Below, piece after piece: positions 1 through 6,724 of a DNA stretch of 12,819 nt. The stretch is from Treponema sp. UBA6852 (lineage in GTDB: Bacteria; Spirochaetota; Spirochaetia; Treponematales; Treponemataceae): assembly GCA_002449305.1 (NCBI GenBank), contig DKDI01000008.1, positions 1 through 12,819 on the forward strand. Direction: 5' to 3'. The notes under the pieces are model-generated. The model saw only the letters and a program-made list of their open reading frames with translations, searched no databases and was not told where the DNA came from. The first letter of the stretch is position 1; every line of letters begins with the position of its first letter. The position numbers and the translations under genes were made by a program.

Positions 1-1019
1 GCAATCTGCCTGTTGTTTTTTTCCTGGAACATAAAGTGGCTGTTGCCGGTGATTCCCATTTTCGGCAAGTCCCAGACTTCCGCGTCGCCGCCGTCAGCAC
101 GGTAATGCTCGGCAAAGTCAAGAGCCTGGTCGCGCACGTTTTTCCAGAACGCGGTTGAATGAATGTCGCTAGGCCCATTGTCGATGTAGTCGCCGAAAAT
201 CACGACCATCGGAATCTTCGCCTCAAGGAATTTCTTGTATTCCGCAGAGCCTGCCGCCGGAGTTCCGCCCGGCTCAACTGCAATCAGCGCCGCCATGTTC
301 TGAACGTCCGTCTGCCAGCCTACTCTTCCGCCCTGCGAATGTGTAACATAGACCGCCTTTTTTCCGGTGATTTTCGCGCTGTCGGAAAGAACCTCGCTCA
401 ACGCCGCGCCGAAAAGCTTTTCATCATAAGCTCCTGTGTTCGGCGTCATCTGGCGGAAAAACTGGTTCTGCGCCTCGTCTCCTTCAGGAAACTGGCTTCC
501 GTCGTAGCGTCCCGGAGCAACACGCCCGATTCTAAAGTGAGTGTACCAGGACTGATCGCCCGGAAGATATTCGTTTGTCCTGTCCGCAAAAGTGTCGATG
601 AATCCGCTTGTCATAACGGATGTGCTTCCGGATTCGCCTCGACGCGGCTAGCCAACAAGAAAAACCGCGCGTCCGTTCCGCAAAGCAATGTCGCTCCAGC
701 CCTCGCGCCCGTCGGGAGTCGTCATCCAGCCCATTCTGCTCTGTCCGTAGCCGTGCAGGAACACAACCGGGCTTGCCTTTTCCTTAGCCGGAATCTGATA
801 AAGAACGTTCGCATGGTCAACGTGAGCCGTGTTTCCCTCGCGTGTCTTGGAAAGCCAGTTTGTCGTCTCGTTGTATTTTCCCGGAACCGGCTCTGTAACC
901 GTTCCGCCCGAACTGAAAATTCCCTGCTTTTTGATGCTGAGCGGTTTTGACTTAGGAGAAGCAAACGCAAAGCCCGCCATCAGAGCCACCGCAGCCGCCG
1001 AAAAAAGAATCTTTTTCAT
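1..1019 (-). pseudogene. Exported alpha/beta hydrolase with an in-frame amber stop, 3' end cut by window edge
   Basis: This is a serine hydrolase of the alpha/beta fold, probably periplasmic. The start is the ATG at 1017-1019, preceded by a strong AAAGGAGG Shine-Dalgarno; an upstream in-frame ATG lacks one. Residues 1-21 form a signal peptide (charged MKK, hydrophobic core, AFA before Ser). The oxyanion-side motif FLHGYGQS is seen near residue 90. A TAG at 648-650 interrupts at codon 124, but the same frame continues without any stop to base 1. The downstream part holds the nucleophile motif THSQGG (Ser codon 336-338), EPGGTP, and a late GNSH (His codon 36-38) suited to the catalytic histidine. 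The codons GGC TAG CCG stand where I would expect Asp-Gln-Pro, so CAG to TAG is the simplest change. It could be a recent pseudogene, a sequencing error, or a readthrough gene. Family assignment is confident; the substrate is unknown. Confidence 0.8.
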
Positions 1020-1057
1020 AGTTTCCTCCTTTGTTTGTTTTGATTTCAAATTTTCAG

Positions 1058-1279
1058 GGCGTTACCCGACATCCTGTCGAACAAGAAGCTTCGCTTCTTG
1101 CAATTTTTCTGCCCCTAATCCGCCATCCATGTCGGAATCAATTCCCGCAGAAAGAATCAACTCCGGCGGAAAATGTCGGGTCGGGCTATCCGCACTTCGC
1201 CGTCTAACCGCGGCTCATCCGCTTCACTCACTTTGTTCGCTCCAGTGGACTGCTTCGCAGGTGCTACTATCCCTAACGC
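1058..1279. repeat. Mosaic intergenic repeat, copy 1 (GGGCGTT...CTAACGC ends)
   Basis: The stretch opens with GGGCGTTACCC and closes with CCCTAACGC, so its ends are an imperfect inverted repeat. Copies at 7833-7971 and 12187-12325 have the same kind of ends. It shares the internal word TCCGCACTTCGC with copy 3. It carries a hairpin with an 8-bp stem at 1082-1089/1093-1100 (CAAGAAGC, loop TTC). It contains no convincing gene. It lies in the leader of the hydrolase gene, between its start and a LysR-type box. At 222 bp it is longer than the other two copies (139 bp each). It may be a non-autonomous element of the MITE or REP kind; no transposase is visible. Confidence 0.6.
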
Positions 1280-1341
1280 TCTCTAAAAAAGAATATAAAT
1301 CACGCTGGAAAATATTTAAAATATAATGTTTTTTTGCTGAG

Positions 1342-1358
1342 CATAAGTTTTGATTATG
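1342..1358. promoter_or_regulatory. LysR-type box (CATAA-N7-TTATG), left copy
   Basis: CATAA and TTATG form a 5-bp inverted repeat with a 7-base centre, which gives the T-N11-A spacing typical of LysR-type regulator sites. The box lies inside 1340-1363, which matches 7994-8017 at 23 of 24 positions in the same orientation. On the minus strand it is followed at 1320-1326 by an AT-rich -10-like sequence (TTATATT). It could therefore be the operator of the alpha/beta hydrolase promoter, now separated from that gene by mosaic repeat copy 1. The rest of 1280-1481 shows no gene. Binding by the LysR protein at 8046-8909 is inferred, not shown. Confidence 0.4.
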
Positions 1359-1447
1359 GCAAAGGAAAGAGCAAAACGAAGAACGAAAAAAAAACAGCCC
1401 CTGCCAAAAGCAGAAGCTGCCTGAAAAAACACAACGCACAATGAAAA

Positions 1448-1477
1448 TTACGAATTATTCATTACGCATTACGAATT
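1448..1477. repeat. Short ATTACG repeat cluster
   Basis: ATTACGAATT occurs at 1448-1457 and 1468-1477, with ATTACGCATT overlapping between them at 1461-1470. The cluster ends five bases before the stop codon of the DUF6261-like gene. It may be simple repeat expansion or a remnant of a mobile sequence. No function is assigned. Confidence 0.5.
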
Positions 1478-1481
1478 GAAC

Positions 1482-2174
1482 TTACTTTCCCCTCTTTGCA
1501 ACGCTCTCGTTCACTCGGCTGATTTCAGTCTCAACGCCCTTCGCAAAGTCCGCGACCGCCGTGTTTCCCACAATCGCCATCGTGTTAAGGTACGGAACAA
1601 TCTTGTCGTTTATGACCGCAAGAATCGGCTTCTTGTAGCTTGACGCGCTCGCGCCCTTGCTGCCCTCCGCCTTTACAAAAGCGTCGTTCGCCGCCGTGAA
1701 GTTGTCCTGAGCCGCCCGGATTGCCGCAATAATCTCAGCAACGCCGTCCAGCTTCTCAATATCCGCCGCAGCTTCCGCAGACGAAAGGTCTTTTAGAAGG
1801 CTTTCAATCATCGAGCTTTCAGAAACATAGCTCGCGCTCAAAATGCCCGACTTCGCGTACTTGTCGTAAATAGCCTTCAGGCTGATAGCCGCAGCTTTCT
1901 TCTCCTCAAGCGGAAAAACCGCATAGCCCGAAAGAAGCGCGCCAAGATTTCTCACGGCCTCGTCTCGCTTTGAGTCTGCCTCGTCAAGGTTTGAAACCGC
2001 CTTGTCCTTTAGGATAGCCTCCGTAATCGCGTCGCTTAAAACCGTAAGCTCTGCTATCTGCGACTTTAGGAAAGCGTCTTCCTGAGCCTTTGAGTCCGCG
2101 CCGAAAATGCGGATGACCGAGTCCGAAAGCCCGTCCACCTCGGTGATACGGATTGTTGATTTTACTTTGTTCAT
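1482..2174 (-). CDS. DUF6261-like hypothetical protein
   Basis: The predicted protein has 230 residues starting at the ATG at 2172-2174, which has GGAGG seven bases upstream. The frame opens further upstream, but that extension lacks a ribosome site. There is no signal peptide or membrane segment, so it is probably cytoplasmic. The sequence is rich in Ala, Lys and Glu and is predicted mostly helical. The length, all-helical character and terminal region (SYKKPILAVINDKIVPYL, then AVADFAKGVETEI) resemble the DUF6261 family, which has no known function. Base composition is GC-rich (37 of 60 bases at 1681-1740), like the flanking chromosome and unlike the operon at 2631-7805, so it probably does not belong to that block. 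It has its own leader carrying the palindrome array. Real gene: very likely. Family name: moderate confidence. Confidence 0.75.
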   Translation of the reverse strand: MNKVKSTIRITEVDGLSDSVIRIFGADSKAQEDAFLKSQIAELTVLSDAITEAILKDKAVSNLDEADSKRDEAVRNLGALLSGYAVFPLEEKKAAAISLKAIYDKYAKSGILSASYVSESSMIESLLKDLSSAEAAADIEKLDGVAEIIAAIRAAQDNFTAANDAFVKAEGSKGASASSYKKPILAVINDKIVPYLNTMAIVGNTAVADFAKGVETEISRVNESVAKRGK

Positions 2175-2353
2175 TTTTTCCTCCATGCTGAACTGATAAA
2201 AACTGGCAAAAAAATAAACAAAGCTCTTTCCGTGTTTCCGGGCGACACCCGATTCCCGCAAAATTGCAAGCTGTCTTTGAACGGCGCAATTCTGTTTATT
2301 TCCCTGACCGATTGTTTAAAGATAAACAAATTCTTGGAAAACGACAAATAAAA
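2175..2353 (-). other. Gene-free leader upstream of the DUF6261-like gene
   Basis: No coding sequence is supported here. It holds the Shine-Dalgarno of the DUF6261-like gene (GGAGG, 2179-2183) and a small CGGG...CCCG inverted repeat near 2239-2251. A promoter reading left is expected, but I cannot point to a convincing -35/-10 pair. The composition turns AT-rich toward 2300 and stays so through the defence operon. Confidence 0.4.
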
Positions 2354-2605
2354 TGTGAGTACGATTAAAAAACTGAAAGGCGGCTTTCGTACTCAGTACG
2401 ATTTTAGGATTCTGCAAAAACAACATTCGTACTAGGTACGATTTATGAAATTTGAAAAAATGACGTTCGTACTCAGTACGATTCCTGAAAAATTCAGAAA
2501 ATGACATTCGTACTGAATACGATTCAAGAAAATCACAAAAAACACGGTTCGTACTCAGTACGAATGAAGAATTTTGAAAAAGCGATGTTCGTAGTGAGTA
2601 CGATG
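2354..2605. repeat. Array of palindromic iterons, 40-41 bp period
   Basis: Six copies of an 18-base unit, consensus TTCGTACTCAGTACGATT, start at 2386, 2426, 2466, 2507, 2548 and 2588. A half copy (GAGTACGATT) lies at 2357-2366. Every full copy keeps TTCGTA-N5-TACGA. The five central bases vary: CTCAG three times, CTAGG, CTGAA, GTGAG. The copy at 2548 is a perfect 17-bp palindrome. The 22-23 base gaps are AT-rich and loosely alike, so this is a decayed 40-bp tandem repeat rather than a spacer array. The array is directly 3' of the RelA/SpoT-domain gene and 180-430 bases upstream of the DUF6261-like start. Short palindromes at a regular period suggest multiple protein-binding sites or recombination sites; which one cannot be decided from sequence. 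Confidence 0.85.
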
Positions 2606-2630
2606 TGGAGTGTATAAAAATAGAAAAAAA

Positions 2631-3254
2631 TTATTTTTGAATCTTACTCAGCAATTCATCGAAAATTTTATCACTTCCCCACGACTGAGCAGAAGATAAA
2701 GCCAAAAGTCTTTGTTCTTCTTTTCCTAATTCTCCCCCTTCGATATGTTTGTAATTCAAATCATGCTCGCATTCTGACCACGCATATTGAAAAAGAGTTT
2801 TTATTTGCAATTCAAATACAACAGGAATATTTTCTTTTCCATATTTATCTCTAATTTCTTGCGGCATTGTAAGAATCATGTGTCTTCCAAAATATTTGAA
2901 TTCATGGTCGTTATCAGGCTCTTTATTAATATCTTCAAAATTTGTGTAATAGTCATGAATTCTGTTTCCAACATTCTCAACATCTTTCAAATACAAAACT
3001 AATATTCTTGCTCCAATTTGGTCTTGTATTTCATTTATTGGATTTTGATACTTTAACTTTCCATCTTTTTCTTTTAAAGCTTTATCGACGAATCTATCAA
3101 TTCCTTTTGCTCTAGTATCTATCCTGTCAATATGAATTTCGGTTCTCGGAATGTTATCAAATGTATTTGTTAAATCAGATTTCAAGTCCTTAGCAGCTTC
3201 TTGCAAAAAATTGTATCGTTTTGTGTACAAATCTAGTATTTCTTTTTTTTTCAT
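2631..3254 (-). CDS. RelA/SpoT-domain protein (small alarmone-synthetase-like)
   Basis: This 207-residue protein is essentially one nucleotidyltransferase domain of the RelA/SpoT synthetase type, without hydrolase or regulatory domains. Family members transfer pyrophosphate from ATP to GDP/GTP, and toxic relatives use ATP or tRNA as acceptor. Visible motifs are a basic RIDTRAKG segment (44-51, ATP-contacting region), DQIGARI (78-84, metal-binding Asp), YFGRH (121-125, reduced form of the usual GYRS.H acceptor motif), ELQIKT (148-153, metal-binding Glu) and WSECEHDLNYK (159-169). The altered acceptor motif leaves open whether it makes (p)ppGpp or another product. It starts four bases after the NA37-like gene's stop, so the two are probably translationally coupled as the last genes of the operon. 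Its composition is AT-rich like the operon. It could be a toxic synthetase with the upstream protein as partner or sensor, but no typical small antitoxin is present. Confidence 0.85.
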   Translation of the reverse strand: MKKKEILDLYTKRYNFLQEAAKDLKSDLTNTFDNIPRTEIHIDRIDTRAKGIDRFVDKALKEKDGKLKYQNPINEIQDQIGARILVLYLKDVENVGNRIHDYYTNFEDINKEPDNDHEFKYFGRHMILTMPQEIRDKYGKENIPVVFELQIKTLFQYAWSECEHDLNYKHIEGGELGKEEQRLLALSSAQSWGSDKIFDELLSKIQK

Positions 3255-3258
3255 AAAG

Positions 3259-4263
3259 TCAGACCTTTTGTTTATACTTTCTTTTTACAACTTTTCCACA
3301 AGACTTTATCATTGTTTTATCATCATTCTTTGTAAGAGTCCAAACTGTATCAAAATCTTTTGATGGGGCTATTGCGATTGCTCCATTATCCATTATCAAA
3401 AATTGATATGTGCAATTACTGTTGAATTCTTCGGAATCAATCTGAAATTGAACAGATGAATTTATTGCGGACAATTTACTAAGGACTTCATTTTTAGTTT
3501 CTTCAGATAGATTCATTAAAGAGAAAAAACCTTCAAAAGATGTAAGTTTCTGATTCACATTTGGAATCATTGAAATAACACCAGTAAGTTCTTTTTGCAC
3601 TGTTTCACTGTCTGTTACTTCAATAGTCTTCCTAATTGCCTCAGCGAGCATTTTTGTTCCACGTTTTGGAGTCATTGATAATTCACAGTTGAGAAAATCT
3701 TTTATCCAATAATCAGAAATATATTTAATCTTTTTATCTTGATTAATCTGTTTGTCAATTGCAAATCCTGTAAGGAAGTTATCCGCTTTATCAAAGTATG
3801 CAATTTTAAACTTATGAGAATTTTTTATAAAAACATCATCAGATATATCAAGTTGAAAATTATTTTCTTTTGAATTTTTTATCATAATGCCAGTTTCGGC
3901 AGGAATTCGGAATAGTACAATTCTTTCATCATTTTCACTGCATAGCTTTATAATAAAAAACAAGCCATTCTTCATTGTCAAATCAGTACAAGATGACAAT
4001 CTTGTTGATAAGTATTTAGCATTATCCAAGGAAAAATCATCATTAAGTTTTCTTAAATTCAACAATACTTCATTGTTCTGTGTTCCTGATACGGGAAGAA
4101 ATTTTATTGGTATGTTACAGTTTGATTCCAAATTTTTTAAAATATCACTTACCATTTTATAAATAGGTTCATTGCAAGAAACTTCTTTTCCAATATTTTC
4201 TTTCAATTCTTTTACTTTCTTTTGAGCAAGCACTAGAAAACAAAAAATTTTATTAACTTCCAT
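3259..4263 (-). CDS. NA37/YejK-like (nucleoid-associated-type) protein, tentative
   Basis: A 334-residue cytoplasmic protein with no signal peptide or membrane helix. It starts at the ATG at 4261-4263 with AGAGG about nine bases upstream. From memory, the order of features parallels the 37-kDa nucleoid-associated family (YejK/NdpA): an N-terminal helical part, a central strand segment (NGLFFIIKL about 99-107, then IVLFRIPAE), a KFKIAYFD strand near 150-157, a middle DYWIKDFLNC...KRG segment near 183-200, and C-terminal strands (SVQFQIDSEEF, YQFLIMDNGAIAIAP). I cannot align it, so this remains a resemblance. It lies 29 bases after the methyltransferase and four before the RelA/SpoT gene, in one operon with restriction-modification genes. 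Related folds occur in phage-defence proteins such as KwaB, so a DNA- or phage-sensing role is possible but unproven. Confidence 0.5.
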   Translation of the reverse strand: MEVNKIFCFLVLAQKKVKELKENIGKEVSCNEPIYKMVSDILKNLESNCNIPIKFLPVSGTQNNEVLLNLRKLNDDFSLDNAKYLSTRLSSCTDLTMKNGLFFIIKLCSENDERIVLFRIPAETGIMIKNSKENNFQLDISDDVFIKNSHKFKIAYFDKADNFLTGFAIDKQINQDKKIKYISDYWIKDFLNCELSMTPKRGTKMLAEAIRKTIEVTDSETVQKELTGVISMIPNVNQKLTSFEGFFSLMNLSEETKNEVLSKLSAINSSVQFQIDSEEFNSNCTYQFLIMDNGAIAIAPSKDFDTVWTLTKNDDKTMIKSCGKVVKRKYKQKV

Positions 4264-4292
4264 ATTTCATTACCTCTATTTTATTATAGGAT

Positions 4293-5327
4293 TTATGCAG
4301 TTTTTATTTCTTTATTTTTCTTGCTTTCAAACAATGGCTGCATTTCTTTGTCTTTCAATTCTAATTCTTCAAGAATTCTATTTACTTCATTTGCAACATA
4401 CCAGAACATTACTGGAGCAATTGCATTTCCCAATGCGCGGTATTGGGCATGCTCAGAGCCGACAAGTTTGAAGTTTTCAGGGAAAGACTGGATTCTTGCG
4501 ACTTCTCGAGGAGTGAAACGTCTGTATCTGCCGTTTTCAAGCAAAACCGGGTCTGTGCTGTTTAATGAAACTTTTGCAAGGTGCGCCCCAACTGTATTAC
4601 AAGGCTTTTCAATATCTTGAGCACGGCCTTTGTTCATTTTTTCACGGCGTTTCATCATTCCGTCAACCGCTCTTTGAGAAAAGTAATATTTTTCATCAAC
4701 ACTGTTTTCTATAACCTTTTTTAAAGGCTCAAATTCCGAAGTGTTAATAATAATTGATTCTGGAAAATGAAAATCAATGTGTAAATCATTTCTAAATCCA
4801 ACGATTATTACACGCTCTCTTTTTTGAGGAACACCGTAATTTGCTGAATTAAGAATCTGATATTTCACCGTATAACCGCTATTTTCAAATTCCTTTATAA
4901 TTAACGGAAAAGCTTCTTTTTTGTTTGCTGTAAGAATTCCTTTTACATTTTCCGCAATAAAACATTTAGGCTGTTTTTCCCGTAAAATCCTGCACATTTC
5001 AAAAAACAGTTTTCCTCTGTCATCTTTTACGCCTAATCGCTTTGGATTCTGGGCAATAATTGAAAACGACTGACAAGGGAATCCGCCTGTCAAAACATCA
5101 ATGTCAGGCAATTCTGAAGATTTGACTTCCCGAATATCCCTATTGTCAGGCTTCAAATTGAAGTTTTCTTCAAAAATCTTACAAGCATTGTCATCAATGT
5201 CATTTGCATAGACAATTTCCATATTATTCTGTCCATAATGTTTTCCAAGAAAGTCAAATCCGCCTAAAAGTCCAACATCAGTTCCGCCACAGCCACAAAA
5301 AAGAGAAGCAACTTTTAATTTTCCCAT
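4293..5327 (-). CDS. DNA (cytosine-5-)-methyltransferase, second of two
   Basis: This 344-residue enzyme methylates carbon 5 of cytosine in a specific DNA sequence using S-adenosylmethionine. The family motifs appear in the standard order: I (LFCGCGG, 9-15), IV (GGFPCQS, 81-87, catalytic Cys85), VI (AENV, 125-128), VIII (QKRERV, 168-173), IX (RRFTPREVARIQSFP, 269-283) and X (QYRALGNAIAP, 295-305). The short target-recognition region between VIII and IX (about 185-265) gives no specificity I can name. The ATG at 5325-5327 lies inside the end of the endonuclease gene (13-base overlap) with GGAG upstream, implying translational coupling. A lysine-rich tail follows motif X. All motifs are intact, so the enzyme should be active. 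Confidence 0.96.
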   Translation of the reverse strand: MGKLKVASLFCGCGGTDVGLLGGFDFLGKHYGQNNMEIVYANDIDDNACKIFEENFNLKPDNRDIREVKSSELPDIDVLTGGFPCQSFSIIAQNPKRLGVKDDRGKLFFEMCRILREKQPKCFIAENVKGILTANKKEAFPLIIKEFENSGYTVKYQILNSANYGVPQKRERVIIVGFRNDLHIDFHFPESIIINTSEFEPLKKVIENSVDEKYYFSQRAVDGMMKRREKMNKGRAQDIEKPCNTVGAHLAKVSLNSTDPVLLENGRYRRFTPREVARIQSFPENFKLVGSEHAQYRALGNAIAPVMFWYVANEVNRILEELELKDKEMQPLFESKKNKEIKTA

Positions 5328-6724
5328 ATCAGCAACTCCGTTTTTTCGCTTACATCTTCCGAAAAAGAAATATCAGCCCCGTCAGTTATACGCATTGCAA
5401 TCTTATCGTTTTTATATAATTTCACCGGGTCTTGCAATATATAAATCATCTTGTTTGTTTTATTTATCATAAGACGGTAAACAAAATATCTATCTTTTAA
5501 GGTTGTTGCAGAATCCCATTCATTGCGAGTCAAATGAAAACTAAAAAATTTTAATGGCTTATAACTTATAGATGTTTTTACTTCTATAAATCGTTTAAGC
5601 TGATTTTCTTCCACGCTTTGAATGTCATATCCAACAGCTAATTGTGTAGGGATTTTCTTTATAAGATGAATTAAATCTTCTCGCCCAAGATTCTTTAATC
5701 TTACCTTTTCATGCCCAATTACAAGAGCTTCTCCCAAATCTCCAATATCTTTAGTTGAGCCAACATCATTAAGTATTTCCTCAATTTTTGAATCAACTGC
5801 AACCTCAAAATCAGATTTTTCAGAATCTTCATTTTCATCAATAAAATAACTTGATAAATCTGTTTTAAATAAATCTTCTGCTAAATTTGAATTTACATAT
5901 TCGAACCAATCAGCCTCTAATGTAGAAATATCAGAAACTGAAAAAGTTTTTCCATAAAAATCATCATACCCATGAAACAATTCATCATCATTTATAAAAC
6001 ACATTATGGCTTCCATTTCTGTATGATTGATTGAATAATATCCATGTGATTCATGCAGCAAATTCGCTTGAACCATGTAATCAAGAATATCGCCTGCATA
6101 GCGATTTACATCTCCGCCATGTTCATATTCTATTTTATGTTTTCGATTTTCAAGAATAATGCCAGCAGTCTCTAAAACATTTCTATTATCTCTTGTAACG
6201 CGTAAATCATTGAAAATACAATGTGTAGCTTCTTCTTTAGTTATGTTTAGAGGTCTTTCATTTTCAATTTCATAGCTGTTCATCATTTTTAATATGTATT
6301 GAGCAGGCTTAAATCGTATTCCTGCATCAATCATATTTTTTATTTCATTTGACTTTAAATGTCCGCCTGGATATTGAAATTTAAAAAGATAAAACTTAAA
6401 GAATTGAACTAAATCCTGTGTTTTATCAAGAAAGTATGCTGTTTCACCTGTTTTTGTGTTTCTTGATTTCTTGTCTTCAATATAAAATCCAAATAATGCT
6501 GCAATTTCTGTCCGCCAATTGTTTATTGTTTTTTCAACACTATTTGAATTTCCTGGAAACAAATAAATTGCTTGATTCATTTTTTCAGCATATTCTTTTA
6601 TAGGAAGTTCTTTCAATTCAGAACAAATATGAGCCACATAGAAAAGGACATTTTCAATATCACCTTTAAAACGAGGTCTTACATGATGAAGCCTATAAAA
6701 ATATTCATTTGGAATTTTATACAT
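5315..6724 (-). CDS. Type II restriction endonuclease with C-terminal DUF3883-type nuclease domain
   Basis: A 469-residue protein lying between two cytosine methyltransferase genes, with short overlaps at both ends (8 bases with the upstream gene, 13 with the downstream one). The C-terminal third looks like a DUF3883 domain with a PD-(D/E)XK core: GDLGEAL (328-334, Glu332), VGYDIQS (364-370, Asp367) and FIEVKTS (379-385, Glu381 and Lys383), then the conserved-looking HLTRNEWDSA (397-406). It would therefore be a metal-dependent DNA-cleaving enzyme. The N-terminal two thirds is mostly helical and has no motif I recognise; it probably carries DNA recognition, with an acidic linker near 297-306. 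The position makes the partner role to both methyltransferases nearly certain. The recognition sequence cannot be read from the protein. No cysteine-rich or phospholipase-type nuclease motif is present. Confidence 0.85.
   Translation of the reverse strand: MYKIPNEYFYRLHHVRPRFKGDIENVLFYVAHICSELKELPIKEYAEKMNQAIYLFPGNSNSVEKTINNWRTEIAALFGFYIEDKKSRNTKTGETAYFLDKTQDLVQFFKFYLFKFQYPGGHLKSNEIKNMIDAGIRFKPAQYILKMMNSYEIENERPLNITKEEATHCIFNDLRVTRDNRNVLETAGIILENRKHKIEYEHGGDVNRYAGDILDYMVQANLLHESHGYYSINHTEMEAIMCFINDDELFHGYDDFYGKTFSVSDISTLEADWFEYVNSNLAEDLFKTDLSSYFIDENEDSEKSDFEVAVDSKIEEILNDVGSTKDIGDLGEALVIGHEKVRLKNLGREDLIHLIKKIPTQLAVGYDIQSVEENQLKRFIEVKTSISYKPLKFFSFHLTRNEWDSATTLKDRYFVYRLMINKTNKMIYILQDPVKLYKNDKIAMRITDGADISFSEDVSEKTELLIWEN

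Noticed and set aside
640..660. Frameshift as the cause of the broken hydrolase
   Set aside because: Codons before and after the TAG are in the same frame, so it is a nonsense change and not an insertion or deletion.
159..950. 263-residue plus-strand open frame
   Set aside because: It is antisense to the alpha/beta hydrolase, whose minus-strand frame shows signal peptide, nucleophile and histidine motifs.
2316..2507. 63-residue minus-strand open frame over the palindrome array
   Set aside because: It is read through the repeats themselves, has no ribosome site and no protein-like conservation between repeat units.
2354..2605. Possible CRISPR array
   Set aside because: Repeats are only 17-18 bases and vary in the centre, gaps are 22-23 bases and resemble one another, and no cas gene is present.
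3259..4263. Kiwa system (KwaB) call
   Set aside because: The protein's layout may be distantly similar, but no KwaA-like membrane protein is adjacent and the RelA/SpoT partner does not belong to Kiwa.
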